A stretch of DNA of 64,000 bases from Bubalus kerabau (GCF_029407905.1 NC_073628.1:43173501-43237500); one strand, 5' to 3'; positions 12,098-59,350 are shown, numbered from the stretch's first letter. A program made the numbers and translations. Notes: generated by a model from the sequence alone, not told the origin.

Positions 12098-12363
12098 TGC
12101 TGCTAAGTCGCTTCAGTCGTGTCCGACTCTGTGCGACCCCATAGTCGGCAGCCCATCAGGCTCCGCCGTCCCTGGGATTCTCCAGGCAAGAACACTGGAG
12201 TGGGTTGCCATTTCCTTCTCCAACGCATGAAAGTGAAAAGTGAAAATGAAGTCGCTGAGTCCTGTCCGACTCTTAGCGACCCCATGGACTGCAGCCTACC
12301 AAGCTCCTCCATCCACGGGATTTTCCAGGCAAAGTACTGGAGTGGGGTCATTGCCTTCTCCTA
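12098..12363 (-). mobile_element. BOV-A2 SINE (two Bov-A monomers)
   Basis: Two antisense Bov-A monomers are joined by the GCATGAAAGTGAAAAGTGAA linker. Each contains the GGAGTGGG core. Confidence 0.88.
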
Positions 12364-12895
12364 CAGGGTTTTATTAAGCTCTTTTTGCTCTTTGTGCTAT
12401 TTTGTTTCTACTGAATCTGCCCCTCTGCTCCCACTGCCCCAAATATTTATTTACCTCAGTCTTTCTCTTTCATGATAGGGAATTTCCTCATATGTATGCT
12501 GATCCTTAGCGGCATGTTCTATTTATTTATAAATAAAAAATGTGGGGAGGCTGTTTACTGGAATGTTTCACTATTTTTAGGCAATCTGTCAATTTTTTCA
12601 TTGTAGATTTCAAGATAGCTGTGTCTCTGGAGTGTTCAGTTTTTCCTGAGAAAGATGCTTCAGTCTCCTACCTGCAGAATGTGAGCCTTGATGTCAGTAT
12701 TGCAGAGTCAGGCAGGGGGAGACCTTCATGGAATCTCCCTGTCTCCACTCCAGGACTAACTACTTGGTTATAGGTACCTTTACACGAGGTTGTTGTTATT
12801 TTAATACTATTGTAAATGGTACTGATTTTAAAAATAATTTTATTGAAATATAATTCACATACCATACAATTCATCTATTTAAGATGTATAATTCA

Positions 12896-13077
12896 GGGAA
12901 TTCCCTGGTGAGCCAGAGATTAGACTCAACATTTTCACTGCCATGGGCTCAAGTTTAATCCCTGGTCAGGGAACTAAGATTCCACAAGCGGAGTAATGGG
13001 GTCAGAAACAACAAACAAATCCATTTTGTCCAACAAACAGTGGTTTAATAAAGAGGAGTTTCTTTAAAAGGAAAAAA
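12896..13077 (+). mobile_element. CHR-type SINE inside L1
   Basis: GGAATTCCCTGGTGAGCCAG head and a GTTTAATCCCTGGTCAGGG box. Perfect TSD GTATAATTCA at 12886-12895 and 13078-13087, itself L1 sequence. Confidence 0.8.
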
Positions 13078-13305
13078 GTATAATTCAATGGTCTTTAGTA
13101 TATTGAGATATATGCAAACATCACTAGTGTCAATTTTATTAACAGATCATTTTCATCACCTCAAAAAGTCTAGGGGAGGGTGAATAGGGCAACTGTTCAA
13201 CAGGCACAGTGTTCTAGTTTTGCGAGATGAGAAAATTCTACAGATCTGATGCAGGACAAGGTTATCAGTTAATACTACTGTACTGTACACTTAAAAATAG
13301 TTACG

Positions 13306-13511
13306 ATTGTTTCCTGGTGACGCAGAGGGTAAAGCATCTGCCTGCAATGCTGGAGACCTGGGTTCGATCTCTGAGTCAGAAAAAGTCCCCTGGAGAAGGG
13401 CATGGCAACCCACTCCAGTCCTCTTGCCAGGAATAGTCCATGGATGGAGGAACCTGCTAAGCTTTCCAGTCCATGGGAATCACAAAGAGTCGCACACGAC
13501 TGAGCAACAAA
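13306..13511 (+). mobile_element. Bov-tA SINE inside L1
   Basis: tRNA-like head (TTTCCTGGTGACGCAGAGGG, GGGTTCGATCTC) and Bov-A body to CACACGACTGAGCAACAA. Confidence 0.85.
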
Positions 13512-14084
13512 CCCATACGCCTTAGCTATTCACCACCATCTCCACATCCACACCTACCCCAGCCAAAAGGAATTGCTAATATACTGTCTTTGTAGATTTC
13601 TTTACATACTTCATATGGGTGGAATCATATTTACTATACGAATAATTTTCCGTTGTACAACATACCACATTCTGTTTATCCGTTTAGTCATTGGTGGACA
13701 TTTGTTTCTACCTTTTGGGTATCATTAATAATGTTGCTATAAGCATTCACATACAAGTTATTTTGTGAACATCTGTTTTCATTTCTCTTGAGTATACACC
13801 TAGGAGCAGAATTACAGGTCATATGCTGGCTCTATGTTTAATCGTTTGAGGAACTGTCAATCTGTTTCCCAAAGCAGCTGCACCATCTCACATTCCCACT
13901 AGCAATGTATAAGGGTTCCAGATCTGTGCTTCTGACTTTCTAATTCTAGACTTTCAGAGTGTGTGAAGTGTATCTCCTGTGGTTTTTATTTGCGTTACTC
14001 TAATTACGAGTGGTGTCCAGCATCTTTTCATATGCTCATTGGCTATTTGTATATCTTCCTTGGAGAAATGTCTGTTCAGATGTC

Positions 14085-14760
14085 TATAGTGAATTGAATA
14101 GAGTCCCCCCACCCCGCCCCTGAATTTATGTCAGTCTGTTAATGGTGAATGTGATCTTTTTGGAACTAGGGTTTTTGCAGATGTAATCAATTTAAGTTAA
14201 GGCCATACTGGATTAGGGAGGATTCTAAATATAATGAATGAAATCTGTATAAGAAGAGACACAAAGACACAGAAGGAGAAACACGATATGAAATGGAGGC
14301 AGAGTTTGGAATGAAGGGTCTTAAATCAAGGAATGCCAAAGACTAGTGGCAACTACTTGGGCTTCACTCAAAGCTCAGTAGGTAAAGAATCTACCTGCAA
14401 TGCAGGAGACTTGGGTTTGGTTCTTGGGTCGGGGGATCCCCTGGAGAAGGAAATGGCAACCCACTCCAGTATTCTTGCCTCGAGAATCCTGTGGACAGAT
14501 GAGCCTGGCAGGCTACAGTCCCTGGGGTTGCAAGAGTCAGACAAGACTTAGCGACTAAATCAAAACCACCACTACTGGCAACCACTAGAAGTTAGAAGAG
14601 AGGCATGGAACTGATTCTTCCTCAAGCCTCCACAGGGCACATTGCTCTTCTGACACCCATCATGACTTTTAGACTCCAGAATTGTAAGAGAATACATTTC
14701 TGTTGCTTTAAGTTACCTATCTTGTGGTAATTTTTATGGCGGCCCTAGAAAATTAATACA
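14085..14760 (+). mobile_element. MLT1-like LTR inserted in L1, split by Bov-tA
   Basis: Left part: GGGTTTTTGCAGATGTAATC, GAAGAGACACAAAGACACAG. Right part: ACTCCAGAATTGTAAGAG and CTTTAAGTTACCTATCTTGTG. A Bov-tA separates them. L1 sequence resumes on both sides, so the LTR is younger than the L1. Confidence 0.7.
14359..14560 (+). mobile_element. Bov-tA SINE inside the MLT1-like LTR
   Basis: GGGCTTCACTCAAAGCTCAG head, GGAGAAGGAAATGGCAACCC body, ending AAGACTTAGCGACTAAA. Confidence 0.85.
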
Positions 14761-15394
14761 AGATCCTTTGTCCATTTAAAAATTGGGTTGTCTTTTTAAA
14801 CTGTAAAAGTCCTTTATCTGATCTAGATACAAGTCCCTTATCAGATATGCAGTTTGCAAATACTTTCTCCAGTTCTGTGGTGGTCTTTTCACATTTGTGA
14901 TGATTTCTTTGGAAGCACCAGAGTTTTAATTTTTTTTTAAATTAACTTAATTTTTATGAAATTCAGATGATCTATTTTTTGGCTTTTTGCTCATACTCTT
15001 GGTGTTATATCTAAGAATTCTTTGCCAAACCCAAATTAATGAAGATTTACTCCTGTTTTCTTCAAAGAGTTTGATAGTTTCAGTTTTTACATTTCGATCT
15101 TTCATCTATTTTGAGTTAATTTTTATATATGGCATTAGGAAAGGGTTCAATTTCATTATTTTGCATGTGACTATCCAGTTGTCCCAGAATCTTTGTTGAA
15201 AAGACCTTCCTTCCCCAACTGAATGATCTTGGCACTTCTGTTGAAAATCAGTGGACCACAGACATAACCATATATTTCTGGATGCTCAATTCTATTCCAT
15301 TGTTTAACACACTGATTTTTGTCCCAATACTGCACTGTCTCCATTATCATCGCTTTGCTATAACTTACGAAATTGTAAAGTGTTAATTCTCCTT

Positions 15395-15612
15395 GCTCAG
15401 ATGCTCAGTCGTGTCTGACTCTTTGCGATCCCATGGTCTATAGCCCATCAGGCTCCTCTGTCCATGAGATTCTCCAGGCAAGAATACTGGAGTGGGTTGC
15501 CATTTTCTTCTCCAGGGTATCTTCCTGACACAGAGATCAAGCCCGCATATCTTTCTTATGTCTCCTGCATTGGCAGGTGGATTCTTTACCATTATTGCCG
15601 TCTGGAAAGCCA
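15395..15612 (-). mobile_element. Bov-tA SINE inside L1
   Basis: Antisense Bov-A body (GAATACTGGAGTGGGTTGCC), ending in the complement of the head (GCCGTCTGGAAAGCC). Confidence 0.85.
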
Positions 15613-16369
15613 TTAATCTTCCTAGTTTGTTCTTTTTTGCGAGATAGTTCAGGCTCTTCTGGGTCTCTTGCAATTCTTTATAATTTTTAGAATCAAATTG
15701 CTAATTTCTACAAAAATAGCTGAGATTCTGATAGAGACTGCATTGAATCTATAGACCAATTTAGGGAATATTGCCATCTTAATAATATTAACTCTGCAGA
15801 TCCATGAAAATGGGATGTTTCCATTTACTTAGATATTTAATTTCTTATTTTGTTTTTTAGATAGCTTCTGGAATGTTTTACTCTTTTTGATGCTACTGTA
15901 AGTGGAACTGTCTTATTTTTATGTTTGGATTGTTCATTGCAAGTGTTTATAAATATAATTGAATTTTGTATATTGATCTTATATCTTACAACTTTGTTGA
16001 ACTTGCTTATTACATCTAATTGTTTTTTAGTAGATTCCTTAGGATTTTCTATGTACAAAATCATGTCATAAATCGAGATAATTTTATTTCTTAATTCCCA
16101 GTCTGGATGCCTTTTATTTCTTTTTCTTGCCTCATTGCTTTAGGTAGAACCTCCAATACAATTTTGAACAGACATGGCTGGAGAAGCATCTTTGTTTTGT
16201 TCCTGATCTTTGGAGGAAAGCATTCAACATTAACCATTAAGTATGATGTTAGCTGTGGGATTTCAAGCTCTTTATCAGCTTGAGGAAGCTGTCTTTTATT
16301 CCTAAAAGTTTGTTGAATTTTTATTTTAAGCATGAAAGGGTTTTGGATTGTTACATAAATTTTTAAAGT

Positions 16370-16580
16370 GACCCTCCTCCATGGGGTTGCTAAGAGTCGG
16401 ACACGACTGAGCGACTTCACTTTCATTTTTCACTTTCATGCATTGGAGAAGGAAATGGCAACCCACTCCAGTGTTCTTGCCTGGAGAATCCCAGGGACAG
16501 AGGAGCCTGGTGGGCTGCTGTCTATTTGGGTTGCACAGAGTCGGACATGACTGAAGCAACTTAGCAGCAGCAGTAGCAGC
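16370..16580 (+). mobile_element. BOV-A2 SINE, 5'-truncated
   Basis: The end of a first Bov-A monomer, the TTTTCACTTTCATGCATTGG linker, a full second monomer, and an AGCAGCAGCAGTAGCAGC tail. Confidence 0.85.
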
Positions 16581-16623
16581 CTCCCCTATATGGATGACTT
16601 AGTAAGAGATACCCCTCTCTGCA

Positions 16624-17990
16624 TGGTCCAGCCCCGGCTGATCCAGGGAGTTTGAAGCGGGGATGGCGTCGGCGAGGATCAGGATACAATAGCTTCAATT
16701 AGATGTTAATTAGAGCTATAAAGAGTAATAGAATAAGGATAGCTTAGTAGGAAAATTCAGTGGAGAAAAGAGGCTGAGTAGCTTGGTTTACGCGGGAGAC
16801 CAATAAAACTTCAAGACAAGAAGCTTGCACCACTTATGTAGGCCGCAGGCATCCTTCCATTCTCCCGAAGGAGAGGAGACACTGAGGCCTCCCCGGTAGG
16901 ATCTTAGAAGCCCAGGTATAATTAGTAAGCATGGCGGGTTCCGTGCTCCAGATGGAGACTCAGCCAGAGTGAGAGAGAGAGTGACATGGGGAGACCAGTC
17001 TTTCAAGGAACTGATCCCAATTCTTTATTTTCCATGGTCTACTTTTATACACTGAGATGTTATGCAAAAGTCACACGGGGTCAGCAGTCCTGACTTTTAT
17101 CAAAGTCAGGTGCTTCATACAAATGTATACAGAGGTCTTAGGGGTGTTACATCATCTTCTGGCCAGGGGGCCTGCTGACAATTTATGACCCTCTCCTTGT
17201 GACAGCGGTCAGTCAACCAGGACACTTATTCCTCCAGGGGTGATTATTCTTAAAACAGACGCCACCCAAATAAAGTTACATTCCTATAGGGAGGGTGTAG
17301 TGGGTTTTAGTTAAGGAAAGAATTTACTTAGCCTAAGGTCTAATGTGATTAATATCAAAGGTTAATACTTATTTCTTCTATATATTCATTAATGTGTATA
17401 AGGGCAGGGGATGTGGAGACCTAGCGACAAACATTGGCTCAACAAGTGAAAAACCCTTCACCAATACAATTTCTAATCAGCCCATTATACTTATACTAAT
17501 AGTTTTCTAACTTTTCTAAGGAACCTGTTTTTAGAAGGTTTAAAGCATCTCGTGCCTCTCACGGTTGGGAGGCTGTGAGCAATCACATGTGGCTGGACAA
17601 GCCTGTCAGGCAGGCCAGAGAACCTTCAGAGGAGTTTGTAGGTTAAAACACTCTTGTCACGCCCAGGAGTTTTTATTAACTGGAGCTCTAAGTTAACTCC
17701 TTCTCCGAAAGAGGTGGTGGGGGACAGCCCCCAGTAAAGTCAGAGGTGTAGGTGAGAGGACAAAGTAGTAAAGTAGGCAGGCTCTGGTTATGGGGGTAGA
17801 TGCTCAAGGATTTCCAGGGGGACTCCTGAGGCTCGATCCCGCCTTTGTGTATGTTGAGCCTCCTTCCTCATGACCTTTGCCACGGGCAGAGTGCCTCACT
17901 CTGGCCCCCAACAAGTGTGAGCTAAGTGCTCCTCTCCCATGGGATACTCTATTTCAGGACCTAATCTGTACAAGGCAGCCTTGCCCCACA
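16624..17990 (-). mobile_element. Solo LTR, class II (ERVK/BTLTR1-like)
   Basis: About 1.37 kb with TG...CA ends. On the minus strand it starts TGTGGGGCAAGG at 17990 and ends GCCGGGGCTGGACCA at 16624. A minus-strand TATAAAA (17043-17049) and AATAAA (17024-17029) lie close together, as in betaretrovirus LTRs with a very short R region. No primer-binding site, gag, pol or env sequence flanks it, so it is solo. No clear 6-bp TSD is visible, which suggests age or shifted ends. Confidence 0.65.
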
Positions 17991-18424
17991 ATCTTTTTTT
18001 TTTTTTCAGTATCTGGTTTCCTAGTGCCTGGGGCCTCTCTGATTCAATTTCTTTTGGAGATTTCATACCAATGGCTGAGGTGTTGAAGAGGGTCAGATAT
18101 AAAACCTGATGTCGATTTTAACCAATCTACGTGTTTCAGTCTACTGCCTTACTGTTACCTTCTGTGGCCCCTGGTATCTACAATTCCTGACCTTCTTTGG
18201 TATTTATTATTATTATTTATCTTTCTCTATAGGTACTTGAGTTTGACCTTCTGCTTTGCTAAGTTACTTTCCACTGATATCTTTGTGACTTGGAGTTACA
18301 CATATCTCTTAGTTCAAAGGAAAAGAAGTTTGTGCTTTTATTTCTTGTTCTCCCTGCTTTAGAGAAGAAACTTTCCTTAGAAGAAGAGAAAAATATTTTT
18401 GCTCTTGAAATCAGAATTCATTGT

Positions 18425-18550
18425 CCTCATTCTTAGAAGTATGGAAACCTATCACCTAAAAAGATAAATTACTTCATCCCTAGGCTAGTTAATGGAAAAG
18501 GTAAAACCAGAATTCAGTTCCCGACTCCCTGTCCAACACTCAATTATGAT
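18425..18550 (-). mobile_element. MIR-like SINE fragment
   Basis: Degenerate antisense MIR pattern around 18460-18540 (AAATTACTTCATCCCTAGGC, CCAGAATTCAGTTCCCGACTC). Confidence 0.45.
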
Positions 18551-18838
18551 TTTGTTCTTGGTCCATAGAAGCACATGTAGTCTGAAAGCTGGTAGGTACC
18601 TTTGAGGTTCTAGGTCAGTTTTCCCAAGTTTTCTATGAATCTCCTTAACAATATAAGCGGATATCAGCATTGGTTAAAATATCAATGTGAAATCCCATGC
18701 CTGCCTATTCTTATCTCAGAGAGTTCTGGTTATTGGAAAGATTTTTTTTTTTCCTCTGAAACACATTTCTTCACTTCCATACACTGCATCTACTTCTTCT
18801 CTCTTTAGTTACTAAGGACTGTCGTATTTAAAAAACAA

Positions 18839-18965
18839 GGGACTTCCCTGGTGGTTTAGTGGTTAAGACTCAGTGCCTCCATTCTAGGGGGCGTGGCTTC
18901 CACCCCTGGTCCAGGAACTAAGATACCCACAGGCTGCACAGTTGTGACCCAAAACATAACAAATA
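18839..18965 (+). mobile_element. Short CHR-type SINE
   Basis: GGGACTTCCCTGGTGGTTTA head, CCCCTGGTCCAGGAACTAAG box and an A-rich tail. Confidence 0.8.
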
Positions 18966-19429
18966 AAAATAATATAATATGGTGAACAGAAGGCTGATTT
19001 CATAGTCTGGAGAAAGGATACTAAACTCATTGTCTCTAATTCTTTGTCCAACCCAGAAGTAGACAGTTCACCAGCAAAATGGAGAAAAAGCTCAAATCCC
19101 AGATAACAAAGGTTGGGCCAATTAATAAACAGCAACTGTAGTTTACAAAAATCTAACTAGCTCTCAATCAATTAGATAAGATTGTCATGTAAGAGAAGGA
19201 ATGACTAATTACAGGTGAGTCAGAAAAATTTCTGAAGAAAATATTTGAGCCAATTGGAAGGGTCTGTAAGAAATTTCCAAGGAAGTATTATAAAACAACC
19301 TTTAAGCACATAAAGGTTAAAAACTACAAGTGGTTAAGAAAATCAAAATACACAGAATACATAGTTACAGTATGTAAAAGAAAAAACCTGGTCTTCCTTC
19401 CATGCTTCTTCTTTACCTTCACACTACAA

Positions 19430-20200
19430 CCACACTGTTTTTCCTACATCAGGCAATTCTGTGATACCAGCTCAGTCCTACCATTCAACCCAATCCTGAC
19501 ACACTTGGAGATAGTATCAAATCCCACAGGTTAAGGGCTCAGCCCCTCAGTACCCCTCTTCAGATGCCAATCACAAGTAGTTAGTCCCAGGTTACCCACA
19601 ACTTCTGTCCAACCCACAACTTCTGTTCAACATGGCTACAACAACAACAAAAAAGTTTTCCATACCTTCCTCCCCTTGAATTTGATTATTGACTGGAACA
19701 ACTCACAGAACTCAGGGAAACACTTACTTATGTTTACAAATTTACTAACAGTTATGATAAAGGATAAAGATGAACGGCCAGGTGAATAGATGCCTAAGGC
19801 AAGGTTTGGGAGTACAGGATCTTCTGTCCTGGTGGAGTTGGGGTATATATAGCATCCTGGTACATGGACATATTCATCAACCTGGAAGTTCTCCAAACAC
19901 CATACTACTGGAATTTTGTGGAGGCTTCCTCATGTAAGCATGATCCATTAATTCCATTCCAAACCCTCTCCCCTTTCTATAGAATGGGGGGAGGGGCTGA
20001 AAATTCCAAGCTTCTAATCAGGGTTCATGTTTCTGGTGATGAACCACCATCTAGGAGCCACCCAGGAACCTACCCAGAGTCCCTCATTAGAAAAAAAGAT
20101 GCTCCTAGCACTCATTACTTGGGAATTATAGGAGCCCTGTGTAGGAAACATAAGGCAGAGACCAGTATATTAATTTATTATTTCCAAGGGTACAAGATGG
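19430..20200. mobile_element. Ancient LTR-like repeat, family unassigned
   Basis: Blocks such as GAACAACTCACAGAACTCAGG, CTACATCAGGCAATTCTGTG and GAATGGGGGGAGGGGCTGAAA recur in a known mammalian LTR class. I cannot name the subfamily or orientation with confidence, and no ORF of interest lies in it. Confidence 0.4.
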
Positions 20201-20243
20201 ATATGAATACATGAAAAATTAAGAAAAGTAATAACTGATTTTG

Positions 20244-20604
20244 GATGTGGTGCTGGAGAAGACTCTTTATAGAGTCCCTTGGCCTGCAAGATCAAACTAG
20301 TCAATCCTAAAGGAAATCAACCCTGAATATTCATTGGAAGGACTGATGCTGAAGCTGAAGCTCCAATACTTTGGCCACCTGATGCAAAGAGCTGATTCAT
20401 TGGAAAAGACCCTGATGCTGGAAAAGACTGAGGGCAGGAGAAGGGGGTGACAGAGGATGAGGTGGTTGGATGGCATCACCCACTCAAGGAACATGGGTTT
20501 GAACAAACTCTGGAAGATAGCGAAGGACAGCGAAGCATGGCATGCTGCAGTTCATGCGACTGCAAAGAGTCAGACACAACTTGGCAACTAAACAACAACA
20601 AATA
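20244..20604 (+). mobile_element. BovB LINE 3' end
   Basis: 5'-truncated BovB end from TGGTGCTGGAGAAGACTC through TTGGCCACCTGATGC to an (AAC)n tail. It is more diverged than the copy at 21486. Confidence 0.85.
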
Positions 20605-20624
20605 ATCTGGCTACTACTTTACAT

Positions 20625-20765
20625 GTAATAACCTTTATAAGAACCTTATTACTATCTCATTCTATACATGGTGAAAAGGAGGAAAAGGTAGTGTTAGGTT
20701 AGCTGGCCTGAGATTATAAACTAATTAATGACAGAGATGGGCTCTGAGTCCAGGCAGTTTGTCTG
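20625..20765 (-). mobile_element. MIR-like SINE fragment
   Basis: Degenerate pattern including GACAGAGATGGGCTCTGAGT and CCAGGCAGTTTGTCTGCC, like the MIR core in antisense. Confidence 0.45.
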
Positions 20766-21219
20766 CCACTCATAAAATAGTCTCATATGAATGGCCTTCT
20801 TATTCTGAATATTCTGGGACTTCTGAGGTAGAAAGCTGGAGACACTGGTAGAAAGATCCTCTTCTATTAATCTTTGGCTTGGCTATTCAAAGGAGTACCT
20901 GAGACAAAGACAGATGGTTCAAGTCTATGGTGCTGGAGTGGAGACCAGAGGACTACTGTTCCAAATACTCTGATCCTCCACATACAACCTGGGATAAACT
21001 TGCTGGTTCCTGGTGGACTAAGCTCAGATATTTCAAGTTGAGCAGAGACCTTCACAAAGGGGGTACCTCATCTGCCTATTGGAGAGGAAAGGGAACTGAA
21101 GTTTTGAAACACAGAACAGTATCGGTGGCAGTCAGAACTTGACACCGGTTCTTCTGGCTATGAACCTTTTCTGCAAATGCACAGACAAAACAAGACAAGA
21201 CATTTTACAACAAAACAGC

Positions 21220-21410
21220 CTTTAGTTAAGTACTGCCAAGTTCTAAGGGCTTAAACTCATTTAACCCTCACAGCAACCCCAGGAGACAGACACAATTATT
21301 CTTATTTTACAAAGATGCCATTAAAGTACAAGGATATTACTATACGACTTGCTTACAATTTTTTTTTTTACAGCAAATAAATGGAGGAGCCAAGTGAAGT
21401 TGTAAAGAAC
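21220..21410 (-). mobile_element. MIR-like SINE fragment
   Basis: CTCATTTAACCCTCACAGCA, then TTATTTTACAAAGATGCC; a typical antisense MIR order, split by a poly-T run. Confidence 0.5.
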
Positions 21411-21485
21411 TACAAAAAAAAATGTCAATAAGTACAAAACAGCTGATTAAAAATCAGTAATTTTCAGCTAACATATAGCAGAAAG

Positions 21486-21977
21486 CTTTATCAAGAGGTT
21501 GCCAACAATGGTCCTTCTAGTCAAAGCTATGGTTTTTCCAGTAGTCATGCATGGATGTGAGAGTTGGACTATAAAGAAAGCTGAGCGCCGAAGAATTAAT
21601 GCTTTTGAACTGTGGTGTTGGAGAAGACTCTTGAGAGTCCCCTGGACTGCAAGGAGATCCAACCAGACCATCCTAAAGGAAATCAGTCCTGAATATTCAT
21701 TGGAAGGACTGATGCTCAAGCTGAAACTCCAATACTTTGGCCACTTGATGCGAAGAACTGACGCATTGGAAAAGACCCTGATGCTGGGAAAGACGGAAGG
21801 TGGGAGGAGAAGGGGATGACAGAGGATGAGATGGTTGGACGGCATCACTGACTCAATGGACCTGAGTTTGAGTAAGCTCCAGGAGTTGGTGATGGACAGG
21901 GAGGCCTGGCATGCTGCAGTCCATGGGGTCGCAAACGAGTCGGACACGACTAAGCAACTGAACTGACTGACTGACTG
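21486..21977 (+). mobile_element. BovB LINE 3' end with perfect TSD
   Basis: 492 bp of BovB 3' end, 5'-truncated, ending in (CTGA)n. Perfect 11-bp TSD ATAGCAGAAAG at 21475-21485 and 21978-21988. It lies about 580 bp upstream of the HIKESHI ATG. Confidence 0.92.
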
Positions 21978-22019
21978 ATAGCAGAAAGAAACTCGGATTT
22001 GAATCAGGACTTGGATTTA

Positions 22020-22165
22020 AACTCCATCCCTGAGTGCTGTGTGAAGATTTGGGGCTGGTCACTCTGGGCAATTTCCTCGCCCACAAAATGCAGATAATAA
22101 TAACCAACTCACACGGTTTTTGAAAAGATCCAGAGAAACGATTGTAAAAGCGCAATGTAATCGCT
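22020..22165 (+). mobile_element. MIR-like SINE
   Basis: CTGGGCAATTTCCTCGCCCAC, AAAATGCAGATAATAATAAC and the following GTTTTTGAAAAGATCC match the MIR order, just before the CpG-rich promoter. Confidence 0.6.
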
Positions 22166-22282
22166 GAAATGTAACACAAACGTGAGCAACACCTCCAGCC
22201 TGCTTTGAAACCGCTCATTTGAATGCGGACTATCAATCCAAAGGGCAAATACCGCGCGCCTCCTTCCCGGAAGCCCACGCAG

Positions 22283-22302
22283 GGCTTCCTGGGACTTGTA
22301 GT
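22283..22302 (-). promoter_or_regulatory. ZNF143/SBS-type motif
   Basis: Read on the minus strand, these 20 bases run ACTACAAGTCCCAGGAAGCC. This is close to the ZNF143 (Staf) core ACTACAATTCCCAG, which is common in CpG-island promoters. Two ETS-type GGAA cores flank it, at 22267 and 22335. Confidence 0.55.
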
Positions 22303-22334
22303 CTTAGCCGGAACCGGCCCACCTGTCTAAAGCC

Positions 22335-22342
22335 CCGGAAGT
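22335..22342 (+). promoter_or_regulatory. ETS/GABPA-type site CCGGAAGT
   Basis: This is an exact match to the strong ETS/GABP core CCGGAAGT inside the CpG-rich promoter, 216 bases before the HIKESHI ATG. Such sites usually lie close to the transcription start of TATA-less promoters. Confidence 0.55.
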
Positions 22343-22430
22343 ACTCGTCGCCTGAGAGGCGCGCTGGTTAGGAAGCTGGGGGTCAGAGGTCGCGGAGGCA
22401 GAAGGCGTTCCTGCCGCTGTCCTCGTCACT

Positions 22431-22436
22431 ATGTAG
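22431..22436 (+). promoter_or_regulatory. Start-stop uORF (ATGTAG) in the likely 5' UTR
   Basis: An ATG directly followed by TAG lies 127 bases upstream of the main ATG, with A at -3. If transcription starts upstream of 22431, the mRNA carries a minimal upstream ORF, a type known to hold initiating ribosomes. Whether it is transcribed is unknown. Confidence 0.4.
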
Positions 22437-22462
22437 CTGAGGGGCAGGAGCCCTACTCCACG

Positions 22463-22475
22463 TTCTGGAAGGTTC
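22463..22475 (+). promoter_or_regulatory. Perfect three-unit heat-shock element
   Basis: The bases TTCTGGAAGGTTC match the HSF1 consensus TTCnnGAAnnTTC at every fixed position. The site lies 83 bases before the HIKESHI ATG, inside the CpG-rich promoter/5' UTR. Hikeshi acts in the heat-shock response, so an HSF1 site here makes functional sense. Binding is inferred from the motif only. Confidence 0.6.
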
Positions 22476-22551
22476 TTGGGCTCGACCACGGCGGTAGCCC
22501 CAGGACTTCTAGTCCTTGGCCTCGGGTCCTTGCCGGCCGAGGGGAGTCGCC

Positions 22552-22557
22552 GCCGCC

Positions 22558-22562
<5 letters not shown>
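22552..22562 (-). promoter_or_regulatory. YY1-type site overlapping the start codon
   Basis: The minus strand reads AACATGGCGGC, which matches the YY1 consensus AAnATGGCGGC. The motif includes the HIKESHI start codon. YY1 sites just downstream of the start site, often over the first ATG, are a known promoter class. Confidence 0.55.
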
Positions 22563-59085
<36,523 letters not shown>

Positions 59086-59089
59086 TTTG

Positions 59090-59095
59090 AATAAA
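59090..59095 (+). terminator. Polyadenylation signal AATAAA right after the stop
   Basis: AATAAA begins four bases after the HIKESHI stop codon. If used, it gives a 3' UTR of only about 20-35 nt. Use is not shown by the sequence. Confidence 0.4.
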
Positions 59096-59350
59096 ATAAT
59101 TTTTAATGGATTCTAAAATTTGTCATGTTTTGAAGATAATGACTATTTGAAAGCATGAAGTCAAAAGGATCAATGAAGCCTAAGTTTAAAAACTGCTCAG
59201 TGACTATGAAGTTTAATTAAGATCTTTATAAAAAATTAAAAACATTAAAAAATGAAAACATGTTCATCATTAATGACTCTTTTCCCTTAAGCTTAAAATA
59301 TTCAAGAGGTAAAACATTTTGTTTGGGCTATGATTCATGTTTTACTTAAA

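Larger units (their letters stand above)
10616..12824. other. Intergenic, no gene seen between SINE/BovB copies
   Basis: The stretches outside the annotated Bov-tA, BovB and BOV-A2 copies are AT-rich and show nothing gene-like. Confidence 0.45.
12825..16370 (-). mobile_element. Antisense L1 (L1M-type), heavily interrupted
   Basis: The 3' end starts near 12825 (TTTATTGAAATATAATTCAC) and the body continues rightward into antisense ORF2-like sequence (GCAGCTGCACCATCTCACATT, CATTGAATCTATAGACC, TTTGAACAGACATGGC). It is cut by a CHR SINE (12896-13077), a Bov-tA (13306-13511), an MLT1-like LTR with its own Bov-tA, and another Bov-tA (15395-15612). A BOV-A2 copy abuts the right edge. No intact ORF remains. 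Confidence 0.75.
17991..19429. other. Intergenic, no gene seen
   Basis: Only a MIR-like fragment and a CHR SINE are recognisable. The rest is unassigned. Confidence 0.45.

Noticed and set aside
16624..17990. A provirus or retroviral gene in the LTR region
   Set aside because: Only one LTR and no internal coding sequence or primer-binding site can be seen.
21468..21947. A 159-codon open frame on the minus strand
   Set aside because: It is the antisense of the BovB 3' end at 21486-21977. The same peptide recurs at every BovB copy.
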